Shown here one piece after another: positions 28,266-41,243 of a stretch of 64,000 nt of DNA. The first letter of the stretch is position 1; every line of letters begins with the position of its first letter. The stretch is from Amaranthus tricolor (taxonomy: Eukaryota; Streptophyta; Magnoliopsida; Caryophyllales; Amaranthaceae), in NCBI RefSeq assembly GCF_026212465.1, contig NC_080062.1, positions 5,124,365-5,188,364 of the forward strand, read 5' to 3'. A program made the translations under genes and the position numbers. The notes beneath the pieces were generated by a model. That model saw only the letters and a program-made list of their open reading frames with translations. It ran no database searches and was not told the origin of the DNA.

Positions 28266-28388
28266 TACCAATCCAAAGAATTGTCAACCCTAATCTACAT
28301 TCCTCATTATACACCTCTTTATAACACCCTCTTTTGGTCCCACAACCAAAAAAAGCCCTTTTTGATTCAAATCAAACAAAAGAAAAAT

Positions 28389-30206
28389 ATGAACAAACTT
28401 CTTAATTACTCTTCCTTCCTCTTGATCATCATCTTAACTTCAATTTCTCCCGCTTTTTCTCAACCTAATCATCATCTCCTTAAACCCCCATCATCACCAC
28501 CATTACCACCACCTCCACCACTACCCCCTCTTTCTCCAAAGGAAGCCATTGAAATAACTCCACCAATTCCAACAACAAGTCTCCCAATTCCATCTCCACA
28601 ATGTATTCTTCATCTCTTCAACCATTCATTTGCCAATACTTTTTCACAACCTCCTTTGACCCTCATTTACTCTCCCCTGTTGAATTGTTCTCCTCCATGG
28701 AATCATGCTGTTCTTCAGTTTTCCGGCGAGGTTTCTGGGAAACAATCCAGTCGAATTGCCGGAGTTTGGCTATCTGGGGTTGAAATTCTTCGTACGAATA
28801 CCCCTGAATCGGGATTAAATGGCAGTTTCTGGAGTTTTAGTAAGGATATTACCAGGTATTCTTCTCTTCTTCAACAGTCTGATATTTCTCTTTCGATGAT
28901 GCTTGAGAATGTTGTTGATGCTGAATTCAATGGGATTATTAATGTTAGTTTGAGTATTTTGTTTTATAAAAATGGGGATGGTCAAAATTTTGGGAATCGG
29001 AAATTAGGGTTAGGGTTTCAGAAATTGGGTGTTGGTGATGGGGTTTATGATGAACCAGCTGATTTGGTGATTCCGATTGCCAATGAAGGGAATAATGGGT
29101 ATTGGTTTCGGATTGAGGAGGAATCTGAAGTGGGTTTGAAAAGAATTCAGATTCCAATCAATACTAAGAGAATTGTGCTTGAATTATATGTTTCATTTCA
29201 TGGAAATGATGAGATTTGGTATACAAATCCACCAAATGAATACATTGAAATGAACCATTTGAACATAACTAGAAGAAATGGTGCATCTAGGAAAGTTTAT
29301 GTAAAAATTGATGGACAATTAGTGGGTTATGAGGTTCCATTTCCGATCATCTCTACCAGAGCGATTAATCCATTTTCATGGGATCCCATTGTTGGAATTG
29401 GGGCATTTGATTTGCCTTCTTATGATTATGAATTGACTCCATTTTTAAGTCTTCTTTTGGATGGTGAAAGTCATAGTTTCGAGTTTGGGGTTACGGATGC
29501 CATCGATTTTTGGTTGGTTGATGCAAATTTGCATCTTTATTTGGATAAGGAATCGATCAAAGTCGAGGCGGGTATTGGTGTTAGCAAGGCGCCTGAATTT
29601 GAAATCGAGCGAAAGTACAAGTTTAAGCAATTAGATGGATCATTTGAGATTGAGATGGAGAGAATGTGTCATTCTTCGGGATGGGTTAGTTCTAGTTTAG
29701 GCAATTTCACTACGAATGTTGATCGAGAATTGAAATATAAGAACTCGATTAAATTTGAACAAAATGGATCACAGAAGACTGTCGAGCAAGAAGTGAAGGT
29801 GAAAACCGAAGTTAGGGTGGTATCCGATGCAGGGTTATTGGTGTCGTTAAGAACTTTCGAAGGCGAGTATCCACTTAATGTCGAGATTTTGACAGTTCCT
29901 GGATTGGAAAATGATATAAGTGTGATGAGTACAAACATAAAGCTCGAGTTGAAGGAGAAATCGTATGGTGGGAACTCGGAGACGTCGCTTGAGAATGTTC
30001 AAGAGTCGAGTGGTTCGATGATTGTAAAAGATAACTCGGTTGTTTCTGGTACGGCTCAAACTCGTCAGAAACTGAAGTATAAGGGTCCGTCTGGCTGCTT
30101 TTCGAGGACTGCAGAAGCAAATGGTGGAAAGCTACTTGTCGATTCAAGCTCTGTTTGCTCGTCTCGGTTTAACAATAACCATGAGAAGATGTTGAGTGCT
30201 TTGTAA
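28389..30206 (+). CDS. Peptide-N4-asparagine amidase A (PNGase A)
   Basis: Secreted plant enzyme that releases N-glycans by hydrolysing the glycan-asparagine amide bond. One exon, 605 aa, close to the almond and Arabidopsis family size. Start chosen at 28389: the next 24 residues are a clear signal peptide (MNKLLNYSSFLLIIILTSIS...). The in-frame ATG at 28239 would add 50 residues encoded partly by the upstream tandem repeat and would bury the signal. A Pro-rich linker (about 30-75) precedes the domain. Family-like segments include NCSPPWNHAVLQFSGEVSG, IAGVWLSGVEILRT, ELYVSFHGNDEIWYTNPPNE and WDPIVGIGAFDLPSYDYELT. Several N-x-S/T sites (NHSF, NGSF, NVSL, NITR, NFTT) suit a secreted glycoprotein. 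Catalytic residues were not identified. Confidence 0.92.
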   Translation: MNKLLNYSSFLLIIILTSISPAFSQPNHHLLKPPSSPPLPPPPPLPPLSPKEAIEITPPIPTTSLPIPSPQCILHLFNHSFANTFSQPPLTLIYSPLLNCSPPWNHAVLQFSGEVSGKQSSRIAGVWLSGVEILRTNTPESGLNGSFWSFSKDITRYSSLLQQSDISLSMMLENVVDAEFNGIINVSLSILFYKNGDGQNFGNRKLGLGFQKLGVGDGVYDEPADLVIPIANEGNNGYWFRIEEESEVGLKRIQIPINTKRIVLELYVSFHGNDEIWYTNPPNEYIEMNHLNITRRNGASRKVYVKIDGQLVGYEVPFPIISTRAINPFSWDPIVGIGAFDLPSYDYELTPFLSLLLDGESHSFEFGVTDAIDFWLVDANLHLYLDKESIKVEAGIGVSKAPEFEIERKYKFKQLDGSFEIEMERMCHSSGWVSSSLGNFTTNVDRELKYKNSIKFEQNGSQKTVEQEVKVKTEVRVVSDAGLLVSLRTFEGEYPLNVEILTVPGLENDISVMSTNIKLELKEKSYGGNSETSLENVQESSGSMIVKDNSVVSGTAQTRQKLKYKGPSGCFSRTAEANGGKLLVDSSSVCSSRFNNNHEKMLSAL

Positions 30207-31450
30207 ACCAACTGTACTTGTGAGGTGTGATTTTGCTTATGAATGGAACATATCAAAGGTTCTTTTGTAAAATGGTGGAAAGCTAATCAATGATTTGTTA
30301 GCATGTAGAACTTTATTCGAAATTGTTTTTGTTATGTAATAATTTAAATTTTGTGGAGTTGAGGGATGAAACAATAAGTGTTTTATTTGTTAGTTGTCAC
30401 CATTTGTTTTTATGTTGTGACAATACTTTGCTCTATATACTGCTGAACTCCTCACTTTTTCTGATGAACACATGTCTCGTATTTGGGTAAAGCTCGAGAA
30501 TCTCGAAGAAACTAATATTTGTTGTAAGTGGTGATTATTGAAGCTTCAGGGTCAGAAGTAAAACATTCCGATCACTAGGTCATCTCATCATTCTTCTTAT
30601 AGAAAGAATTTAAATTTTAAATTTACAATATTTTATTACTACGATATTATTAAGTGGCTACTACATAATCTTTGATTTAGGCGAAATTTAGAGGTGTTGA
30701 ATTTACATTACCTTACCTTATAAAAACTAAAATATTTTTGATTGAGCTTTAATAATAGACATTTGTAGGTTTACGTAAACAAAAAGTGTACATAATGCGA
30801 CAAATCATTTTATCATAAACTATTATAACTACTATAATTCTAAAGTTTAATCTAGAAAGCTGTATCACAATTGAGCTCAACTTAAAATGAATAGTTTAAA
30901 ATCTCAAATCTAATTGACCAATGTGGCTCGTATAAAAAGCCTAAACCTTTTCATATTAAGCATGTAAAACAAGCTAAACTTTTTTCATAAATTCTCATTT
31001 AGGACAATCTCTTTATAAGACAATTTTAAACTGGGTGAAGTATCCCTTTCAATTAAATCACCAACTTTCTTATTTAAAATACTTACTTTTAATTGTTCAA
31101 TATTTAATATGTCATTTTAGATATTAAATTGACACTTATTCAAAGCCTTGATTCTTAAGTACAACTCTTTTGGCAAGACCTACGAATCAAATAGAGATGA
31201 TCGGATGATCCCCAATAACATTACGTCATGAAAATGTCTTTCCTTGAAAGACAAAATTTCCTTTTTCATTGTTTTTCTCATCTTACAAATAAATCGGCAA
31301 TTTCACTCTTAAATTACGAATGCCATCAGAACATTCAAGAACATCCCTATACACTCATTTTGTGCCGTGGAATCAAAAGAATAGTAATATAGATGCATTA
31401 AAAATTATACTTATTTTGAATCGCGTCATTTGCTCTTTCCGTTGTGTAGT
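30207..31450. other. Intergenic region between PNGase A and PMT
   Basis: The genes converge here, so it should hold both 3' UTRs. A degenerate SINE-like copy lies at about 30640-30850 (ATTAAGTGGCTACTACATAA, then ACATTACCTTACCTTAT, then AAAAGTGTACATAATG). No gene is seen. Confidence 0.55.
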
Positions 31451-34400
31451 TCATCTTTGCACCTTTTCATCATCTGGGCGCCAAAAACTCTTTTGGCCAA
31501 CAAGGTACTTATCATTGTACAAATTTAACGACCAGTGAAGAGAACGAAAAATTGCTCCTAAACTGTTGATCATCTTTTTGTTTTCTTGAATCAGTATCCA
31601 CCCTCCAGGTCTAACAATACGGTCAATCTCCACAGCCAAATCAATAATGTCACACCTGAATAATACGAATTTTCAGGTCATTAATGGCTGAAGGAAAAGT
31701 GTGACTGAACTGACTCACTGAATTCAGTAAATCACTTCAATCGGAAGAAAAACAGACGTTTCTATGAAATTGAAAACTAGCAAGTTTTACTTGTTTGGGA
31801 GATTGCTGAAGAGGAAAGTTGAATGCAGGAGATCATATGTTCTCGGATAAGTGTTGAAGGATTCACACCAGTCATGATATACTCCAATCAACCCTCGATC
31901 AAAAATTATGGGGAGTGTATCTGGGTCTTGGACTGGAACAACGTTCATCACCCACACCGGCATATCAACAAGTGCTGCAGCAAAACTGTTGAAGGCGAGA
32001 TTAATCTTTCAAAACAGTAAAAGATTGTCGAATGCTAGATTAACACAGATACAATTGGTGTAAGCAATAACCAAATAAAGATTGCAGCTAAGAACCCAGT
32101 ACATTATAGCTAATAGTCGTAGGCAAAATATAGAAAAGCAGACGATAGGAAGGGCCATCTGCTGTTAAAACATGATAAATAAGAGTTGATAGAAAAGGAG
32201 ATGGGGCGCAAAAGGCAATCTGACTTGGTAAAAAGTTCTCACCCTCCGTGACCAGCAGTCATGTCCATTATGTTACGCACTTTTGACCAGTCAACTCCAA
32301 GGCTACGTATATAAACGTTTGTTACCAAAGCATGCCAATCACGAGTGTCATTATGAAACATTAGCTCCACAGGTAGCGCGGAAGGGAGGCTTAGAGGTTT
32401 CGTCGTAAGCCTTTGGGGCCAAAGAGGAGGCCAACTTGAGGCTTCAGGTGGAAGCTGTGAGAGACATCTTTGAAGAGGTGTGTACCTGTTCAATAAACGA
32501 AAAGAACAATTCTCATATTGATTAAATTACTGATGATTATTAGTTTTTAGGACAATGCAAGATGATTTGCCAAATAATTTTCTTATTGAATTTGGGATTA
32601 GCTTGAAATGACCTCAAAATAGCCCAAAAAAATCATCATTCGGTTTTTTTCGATCAAAGATTGCAAGAAAATTAGCGAATCATGTGACACTGTTCTAGGA
32701 TCATTAACCACTACAAACAGTACCATGACATCTTTCTCTCAACATCACACATTGGCGGAGCATTCTTTCTGAGTTCTTTGTAGCAGGATGGCGAGACAGG
32801 CTTTTGATACACCACAAGTCCAACTCCTCTCGATACCATGGTTTTAGACACTACTTTCCAGCACATTGATTTTGTTAAGGCTACCATGGCTGCAGAAAAA
32901 TCATACAAAGAAATCACAGGACTGAATTGGTCAACATTTCTACACATCAAAACTCTTTCATAGGGAGTTGACAACTTGACATACAGTTCCATATGTCCAC
33001 TTCCTTCTCCTCCTTGCGGTAGACTGGTGTAGCAGACCAGATGAAGAATCCTCCCGGCCTGAGAATCCTGTTGAGCTCCAGCAAAGGTTTACCACCTGAA
33101 ATGAATAAGTAAAAAGTAATTACAAGGCCGATCCAAACAGAGTCTTTGATTAGGAAGCTAAACAAAGAAATGTAATTAATTCATCACACAAAATCCAGTA
33201 AGGTAAAAAGTTACACAAGCTGGACAAACAAGTCCAACAGTAAAATGACAAAGAATAATGCAGAACCAACTAATCTTTCCACTCCATTTGACTTAACTGC
33301 AAACTCTACTCACAAATTTTGTCGATTCAGCACGAACTCAACATAATTCTTGTAAGAAATTTGCCAACAAATACTGTTTCTAAGGGAAGAAAAAGAGAAA
33401 CGGAACAAAAACTCTTCATTTAGATTTCCAATTTATAATCAAGGAACCAATTAAAGGAACAAAATTAGGAAAAATTAAAAAAATCCCCATATCGTGCTTC
33501 CCTTGGGTTTGAATAATACTAGCTGGTCTGTGAGGAAGGAATAAGAAAATGAGTGAATTAACGAAGTCCTTTGATAATAGTATCAGCCTAATCAAATAAA
33601 GCAAATTAATGTAAAAATGTAATATGAAGGAAAAGCAAACAAGATCTAACGGACAAATAAATGTCTAAAGATTCAATTATAACAGCATATGCACTGGTAT
33701 TAACATAACTACGCTTGTGACCACCAAATTGCAATACAGCAATATTAGCATTGACTTGTACAAAATTGTTTAAATTTTCTGTGGATAGATCCATAAAAGA
33801 TTACTCTAGGAGTGTCAGTGGAATAATGGAAAGATGAATCAAGTAAAACAGTGACTGCACTAGAATACAATGCCCCATTCTTCTTTGTATTCGCATCAAC
33901 TCATATTTGTCTGTCAAAAGACTTCCATCCTTAAGACGCAGATAGATAAACTAGACTCTATGTAAATACCCAGCAATGCTGTCACCACAGGAAGCATGTG
34001 CTTTGATATAATCCCTCTGTTTTCCAGCTAAACAAGACTCTAGTTTTTGTGATGTTGTGAAGAATGGAATGTAGGAAAGTGGAATATTAGTATAATATTA
34101 TATTTTATATTTTATAATTTATATTATTGTGATTTAGTTTCCTTAAGTTTAATATTTCGTAATATTTTTTTTCTTCATTTTAATCCTTATTACTTGTATA
34201 AACAAAGGTAGTACCTCTCATTATTATTTAATACAAAACAAGTATTCAAAAACCAAAATATTTTGTTTCCTTATTTTAGTCCTTATTACTTGTTTTTATT
34301 TCCGCATTATGATTTTCTACATGGAAAACACAACAGTGAAAGACAGAGCAGAACTTAAAATAAAAAAAAAAAGTAGGGTGGTGATCAGGAAGTACCATTT

Positions 34401-37237
34401 GCATCCCAATGAACCCTGCACCTTGCACAATGAACGAGATCATAAACATTATCTGGAAATGTAAGCTGTTGAGTTCCAATAACTGAAAGAAATGCAGGGA
34501 TTCCACGTTCGAGAGCAAATTGTATTTGAGCTTCATGCTCGTCCTTGGGAGCTAATGACATTGTGAGAACATTTCTATCCAACAAATGTCCGCCAAAGCT
34601 GGCGACACCACAACCAACATCCAGAACAACCCTAATGTTCTGGCCCCAATTAATTGCAGGTATAGCCTACAGACAAAAATAAAAGAAGATTCATCAAGAA
34701 GTTCTTTAAAACCGCATTGATCTACAAGGAGACGAATAAATATGTAAAAGTTCTGTTAATGGGTTGTCAGTTTCCACTACTTCTAATCATACTGTAATTT
34801 TGTATCAACCATCCAATTCCAACCCTAATGCATACATAGTAGCAAGTAGATGACGAATCTCTATAATAAAGTGCTTTACTGCACCACTGTTACTCCTATT
34901 ATTTTAAAAAGGCAGATTTAAAGCCTGTTCTCTGCAGCTACTAACAATTGTACCGAACTGAACCCAATACAACTGATTGAAACGAACTCAATCTAGTGAC
35001 AAACGAGTAAAAATGAGGTGGTGAACTGAACTTAGGTTATGATTAGTCCTCGTGAACAGATCCTGAATGTACCCCAAATTAAGCCAATCAGAAACCAGAT
35101 ACACTATCTATATACAAATTTCATCTCATCTAGAAGATCATTACAATTCACAAATCCAAGTGATACCTTCAAATGCCAAAATAAAAGATGTACCTTCTCA
35201 ATAAATTGAATGTATTGTCCGACACCATCCTTGAACTGAGTTCCACCTCCAGGAAAAATAAAATGAGCACCTGATCTGATTACCCAATGCTGCTCTTTCT
35301 TGTAGTCCACTAGCTTGGGATAAGGGACATTATTATACCAGATCTGTGTTGAAATTTTTTTTTATACAAATTAAACTAAGATATCATATAGAAGTGCTCT
35401 ACGTGACATCACTAGAACGAGAGATGGAATGAAAGAGTCCAAGAAAAAGCTGAAAGGTGATAGTGCAGTGGCGGGACATGAAAAGAAGCAACATTATCTC
35501 AATGAGACAATGACGTTAATAAGATGTTTGATTACAAAGAACATCCTGAAGCCAAATTATGGGGGACCATTTGAAAAGGTATAAAATATAAATGTTGCAT
35601 TGCAATTGCCTATTAGAGTTTATTCAATGTCTAACAAGACATACATGTAACAGTGGCAGAAGAAGTAAGACCTATACAATTCAGAACTGCAAATCATCAA
35701 TATATCATGCATATGTTCCGCCAACCTAACAATGACGTTGAATAAGATTATTGAACCATGTAAATGCCATAATTAATGATTAATGCACATGATATGTGTT
35801 AGTTGAATACTTGAATTTCATTTCTCTCAAGACCAGTGTTGGAACGTCAATATCCAACATCGCTATAGACACTTGATGACTTGAATATGCACCTCCGGCA
35901 TTTGGATAGTACTCACGTCAAAGATAAGTCTACAACCAAATTTAGAAACCTATCATTCATGTGTCCTGATATTCATTGACCTACATAATCTCAAAGTTTC
36001 ACTTTCTAACAAAAATACAATAGCTTAGTATAACCCTTCCGTTAACAATGTCAACTTCCCAATCACATCCTCAATGAAAATGGTAAATGGGATTTGCCTT
36101 CAAGTTTAAGCAACAATAACAATCATGAATCATCCTTATTTACAATTACAAATCAAACCAAATACATCCAAAACTACAACTAAAATTCCCGTCTTATGCA
36201 GCACACCTACATTACATGACTACAATTCATACACATTGCACTTCACCAAACTATGAAATACTAAAAAAATGATATTTCTACACCAAAACCCCAATTTATA
36301 ATAAATTAATACCTCGGTCAAACTCAAATCACACTTATAATACAATAAACCTGCACTTTGACCAAAATTCAGCATTATTTATATCATTAATCATCATACT
36401 AAATGAAAAAAGACATATCATATCAGATCATCATCAGATAATGGCATAACTAATAATAGTTGAAAATCTACTTAACTCTAGCAATTTTAAAACTAAATCT
36501 TACCAATAAGCAACTAACAATCTCACCATGTCCCTACTCTTAGGCCAAAGGATAGGAATCTTATAACCTCTCGGCAATGGAACCAAACACCGAGGGTTAG
36601 GAATAGGACAATGCCTCTCTCTATGCTCCATATGCTTCCTCGATTGAAGCGCTTTTATTGCTGTCCAATTATCAAGACAAGGTATATAATCCACCGACGA
36701 CGATCCCTTCACCATACAAATCTCCCATTTCAAATTCAACAGATCCCTATCAAATTGTATAACCCCTGCCGTAATAATCGGTGGAGACGGTACAGCCAAT
36801 TCCGGCGGTGGAACACCATCATCTGAGATTTTCAGAGGTTCTGGAGCACCGCCTTGAGCAATTGTCGCAAAATCTTGTGTTACATCTTTAGAAAGCTTCG
36901 GCGAACGTTCAGTGACATCATCAGATATTTTCGAAGGTTCTGGAGTACCTCCATCAGCAATATTCACCGGATTTTGAGTGATGTCATCGTGAACCTTCAG
37001 CGATTGCGGAGTGACATCATTGGACATTTTCTGTGTATCTTGAGTGACGTCAATTGAGGTATTCGGCGATTGTGAAGGTTTGAGAACCTCGGTATGAAGC
37101 AGAGGTTGAGGGAAGGAGAAGAGAGAGAAAGATGAATGAGAGTTGGAGACGAGGAGGAGAGTAAAGGAAAGGAAAAGGAAAGAGAGGATGAAGATGAAGG
37201 GATACTTCTTTTCATGGAGGAAGGATGAAATCGCCAT
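31451..37237 (-). CDS. Probable methyltransferase PMT (DUF248 family, PMT24-28 type)
   Basis: Golgi type II membrane protein of the plant SAM-dependent methyltransferase family related to QUA2, probably acting on pectin or other wall glycans. Eight exons (high to low): 36527-37237, 35194-35343, 34396-34666, 32985-33095, 32724-32889, 32243-32485, 31791-31985, 31451-31655. They sum to 2052 nt (683 aa plus stop), all GT-AG and in frame. The N-terminal anchor is about residues 12-31. A luminal stem (about 50-150) contains repeated SDDVT / DVTQ / [12 protein letters not shown] motifs. The family signature [15 protein letters not shown] leads the domain. SAM motif VVLDVGCG is near 300-307, followed by [27 protein letters not shown], the second-half [11 protein letters not shown], and [12 protein letters not shown] near the C terminus. 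The stem is short and repetitive compared with PMT24-27; PMT28 is a candidate orthologue, not certain. Confidence 0.93.
32549..32692. mobile_element. Short MITE in PMT intron 5 (GCGAATCATGTGACAC family)
   Basis: Contains CTCAAAATAGCCCAAAAAAA and ends TTAGCGAATCATGTGACAC, matching copies at 61535-61652 and 62730-62868. The left arm is decayed. Confidence 0.55.
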
Positions 37238-37420
37238 TAATGATGAAGATGGAGAAAAAACAGAGGATAAATGATATATGAGAGAGATGAAGAAGAGAAG
37301 ATAGAAACATTATGTTGGGTGAAAATATTCAGTTATAACGTGCGTGTGGGTGTGTCAGAAATTAGGAGGGTGGCCGGAGTAATTAAATTGAATGAGATAA
37401 AATAGGAAGCTTATTATTTT

Positions 37421-37680
37421 ATGCTCCTCCATTTCAAATTGGTTGCAACATTTTAAAAAATTACACTATTTATTTATTACTCTTAATTTAAAATTAGTGT
37501 TTAATTTATAAATTAAAATATAATTAATTGAAATTTTATTTGATTCGTCTCATTGTAAAGATTATTAGTATCAAATTTTTATAACTTTATATATATCATT
37601 TGAGAAATTAAAAATTGAATTAACGCATTGAACTGCGTGAAAAAGCAAACCTTGTAAATAAATTGAAACAGAATAAGTAT
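37421..37680. mobile_element. Diverged Stowaway-like MITE
   Basis: Aligns by eye along its length with the intact copy at 57528-57785: CTCCTCCATTTCAAATTGGT at the start, TTTTATTTGATTCGTCTCAT in the middle and GCGTGAAAAAGCAAACCTTG near the end. The terminal repeats are decayed. Confidence 0.6.
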
Positions 37681-38327
37681 TTTTTTGGGTGATTTTAATT
37701 TTTAAGAGGATAATTGTGGTCTCTCTCTTTCTACGTTCTTCATTCCGGCAAAACCGAATATATTTTCAAAAAATAATTTTTGTAAAGTGATATAAAAATT
37801 AATAAATAATTTTAGTATTTTTTTATAATAAATTAAATTATATGAAGGAATAACATATAATTCTAATGTCTAAGTAGTGATGCAACTTAACAAGTATTAT
37901 TTTTATTAGATAAGATTTTGAGTTTGATTCTCATCTAATTTTTTATTTCTTTCAACTAATCTTGTATTTCAAAAGAAAATGATTTCAAGCTAATTTAAGT
38001 TATTTTTTTTTTTTTGCTTTAACTGATATAGTCATATTTTTTATTTATATAAGTATGAATTTAAGGATGGAGAAAATGCGATCATTAAAATTAATATATA
38101 GTTTGTTTAACAATAAAATTTGAAAATAGGTAAATTGTAAAAGAAATAGATCTTATATAAACTTATTCTACACAAATTAAATTTAAGCGGGGTGAGTTAG
38201 GAAGTCAATGGTTAATTTAATGAAGCAGAGAATAAAAATTATGACCTTGTAAATAAATTATTAAAAAAATTACATGATAAAAATAATATAAACTAAATTC
38301 ATATTCACATGTAGGGTCTTTGATCTT

Positions 38328-38645
38328 TAGTGTCCGATTGGTAATCGGTACTAAATGATAGAAATGATAATGATAAGTTAGTACTACAATAGTAGGAATA
38401 TCTCTTAACAAGTTTAATGGTCATACTTATTATTTTCAACAATCTCATTTTTTTTCATAAAATTATATCTAATGCATTACCATTTGAATATTTGATATTA
38501 GGTGATAATAAAAATTGTGACAAAAAGCTTTTACGATCAAACTTACATTATGATGGAAATATTATGATATGTATCATGAAAATTTACAATATAACTTATT
38601 TTAATTTCTACCATTTAATATTGATTATCAAACAAACTGTTTGTG
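38328..38645. mobile_element. Diverged MITE related to 42964-43272
   Basis: Shares CAATCTCATTTT, then CATAAAATTATATCTAATGC, ATTACCATTTGAA and GTGACAAAAAGCTTTT with the MITE at 42964-43272. The ends (CGATTGGTAATCGGTACTAA and ATCAAACAAACTG) are weakly complementary. Confidence 0.5.
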
Positions 38646-39221
38646 GAATACGGCTCTTAGTCTTTATTTACTAATTACTACTCTTCATCAGAAACTCAAA
38701 AAGTTGTTGACCGCCATTCTAGATTTCTAGTTACCAGTATTTTCATTTATTGTTTAAAACGTAAGTTGTGTAAAAAAAAATAAAAATATATTTTCTCTGT
38801 CCTTTTTACTTCACTCAAATCGACTTTTGAATCTATTATAATTTTATAATATATTTTATATATTGTAACTACTATATCAGAGAAATTTAAACGTATAGTC
38901 AAAATATATTCATATAAGTGTCAATCTTAAAACCCTATGCTTTCACTTATGCAAATAAGCAAAATTCAAACTTAATCATATCTTATTTTACACTTCTTTT
39001 GCTTCTATTTATTTGTCTAGCTTTTTCAAATGTAGTGTCATATGTTTGTTCTATTTCAAATTTAATATTTAATTTTTATCATTTTTCCCAAAGATAACCT
39101 TATTGTAAATTTTAAATTATTTGTTTTAATTTTTTCTTTAGACTTCTAAATACATGTTAGTGTTGAGAATCAAATTTACTTTTTACAAGAATGAAAAATA
39201 ATTTTCATTTATTAGGTCAAC

Positions 39222-39408
39222 CTAGAGGTGTTCATTTGGGTTGTCAGGTCGGTTGCAGGTTAGGTATTTCGGATCGGTTTAAAAATCGAGTCTTGTGTTC
39301 ACATTGATTTTTATACAAATTTAAAATTATTTTAAAGTCGGGTCAAAGGGGTTCATTTACAAGGTCGGATAAATATTAAATCGTCATATATATTTTGAAC
39401 ACCTCTAG
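39222..39408. mobile_element. MITE with CTAGAGGTGTTCA termini
   Basis: Perfect 13-bp terminal inverted repeats at 39222-39234 and 39396-39408 enclose a 187-bp AT-rich element with short GGTCGG/GTCGGG blocks. A related copy in reverse orientation lies in the APY7 intron (61971-62136). No clear target duplication is seen. Confidence 0.7.
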
Positions 39409-40405
39409 AAAAACCCATAATTTTCAACCATTATTTGTATTTAGTTTGCCAATTACTATTTACTAGTAATTGCAAATGACAAGAACCTTAGATTGTGTTG
39501 GAAGACTCTTTGCTTGGCCATACTCACCTCAAACAGACAAGAAAAAACATTATTAGAACATCTAATTAATTCAATCTTTTTTTTTTTTTTTGTTTTTTTG
39601 GTCAACAAATTGCTTGCTTTGTGTGTAATGTTTGTTTATTTTCTTCTAGGAGTATCTGAATCAGGTCGCTCAATCTTCCATGCCATTTTGTTTCTTTGGT
39701 AACATGCAATTCTTAGAAATCAAGAATGGAAAATAATTAAAAAAAATAAATTAAAAAGGAGCTACAATTTCATAAATTAAATTTGAAACTTCAAAGTCTA
39801 AAAAATGTCGGCGTATGAAGTTATTTTTTAAGATAATTTTTAATGAGTTATTTAATTTGACTTGAGTTAAAATAGTAATTGGTGTACAATAATTTTATTT
39901 TATACAGAAATTTTAAAATAAATTAGTGTTTCACAAAACTTGATAAAACAAAATGTCATCATCATCCTAACCAGTATATTCCGCTCATAAGAAAATATGA
40001 TCAAGGTCACTAAATGTAATTACTCCATTCATTTATTTTGTTGATTAATTTTTAAAATATAATTCGAGTCACTAATAAATCTATAATTGAATTCAAAAAA
40101 ATTTTAAAATAAGATTTGAGGTGAATATTTTTTTACCTCGTATATTTATATTGTATGTGATTGCTTCGTTGATGAAGAAAAATACTTTATCCGATCCGTC
40201 TACCCCTTTGATTTTGTACCATATAACTTAAAAAAAACTTATATATTTAAATTTTATAATATAAATTAAAGGAACAGAGAGAATATATCAAACTTGAAAA
40301 CAATGCTATATTAGAGATCAAACAACGTTTCAATCTCTAATGTCACCAAGATCGAATGTATGAAATCTTGTGACAAACAAATTACACTATCAATGATATC
40401 GATTT

Positions 40406-41029
40406 TGTAGGAGATAACAATGCAATAAAATGACACAAAAATTTAACGAGGTTCACCCAATTAAGACTACGTCCTCCGGTGTGTAGTATCTCTTATATTA
40501 TCAAAGGAGTTCAAAGAACTCTCAAATGTGGACAATTACAATAGAGAAGAAATTATGTAAGTGTTTGGCTTGGGGTGTATTTTGTGGATGTGTTACAATG
40601 GCATATGAGACCTCTATTTATAGAAGTTTGTACATTAATGAGTATTACATAATTAAGGTTAAGGATTAATGCATAATAAACAACTTTAAGGAACATCAAG
40701 AGTCAAAAACCGAATCCAATGCTCGATCAAGGCAATGCTTCATAACTTGGATGCCTTGTACAAGAATCTTCACCCTTTTAGTCTTCTCATTAACTATCAT
40801 TCATCATGCAACTATCATTCATCATGCCATAATTCTTATGTTTAAGTCACTCCTTAATCCCTCTATAACTTCATGAATTAATTCTAGCACTTAAACATAT
40901 CATCAATCACACATTAAGTTACATACTTAACTCACCCATTTTATTCATTCATGGGATTCCCTCTCTACGCACGCACTCACTAATGCATAAAATTTATTTG
41001 GTGCACTCAAGTCACCAATTACTTCAACA
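40406..41029 (-). mobile_element. Possible LTR fragment, antisense
   Basis: On the minus strand it starts TGTTGAAGTAATTGGTGACT and ends TTATCTCCTACA. It contains ATTTAACGAGGTTCACCC on the plus strand, a motif like that in the intron-1 LTR of LCMT1. Flanking 5-mers (GATTT, AAACT) do not match, so the edges are uncertain. Confidence 0.4.
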
Positions 41030-41090
41030 AAACTATTTACTTACAGTATCAAAATTAGGGCAATTATTAGGATTGCGGTTAGCAAGACCA

Positions 41091-41221
41091 TTTCATGGCA
41101 TATACGGAGTAGCCAATGGCTTATAATTTGTATCTATACCTTATGTAATTATGGACGTTTCATGGCATATACGGGGTAGCCAATGGCTTATAATTTGTGT
41201 CTATACCTTATGTAATTATGT
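41091..41221. repeat. 67-bp tandem duplication
   Basis: Two nearly identical copies start at 41091 and 41158 (TTTCATGGCATATACGG...). They differ at about two positions. Confidence 0.9.
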
Positions 41222-41243
41222 CATTGATGGAGGAGAATTCATA

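Noticed and set aside
28239..28388. Upstream in-frame ATG extending PNGase A by 50 residues.
   Set aside because: Coded partly by the 200-bp tandem repeat, and it would bury an obvious signal peptide starting at 28389.
29000..29030. Telomere-like TTAGGGTTAGGGTTT.
   Set aside because: Only two units, inside the PNGase A coding sequence in frame; not an interstitial telomere.
40406..41029. Complete solo LTR.
   Set aside because: Ends look LTR-like but flanking 5-mers do not match; kept only as a low-confidence fragment.
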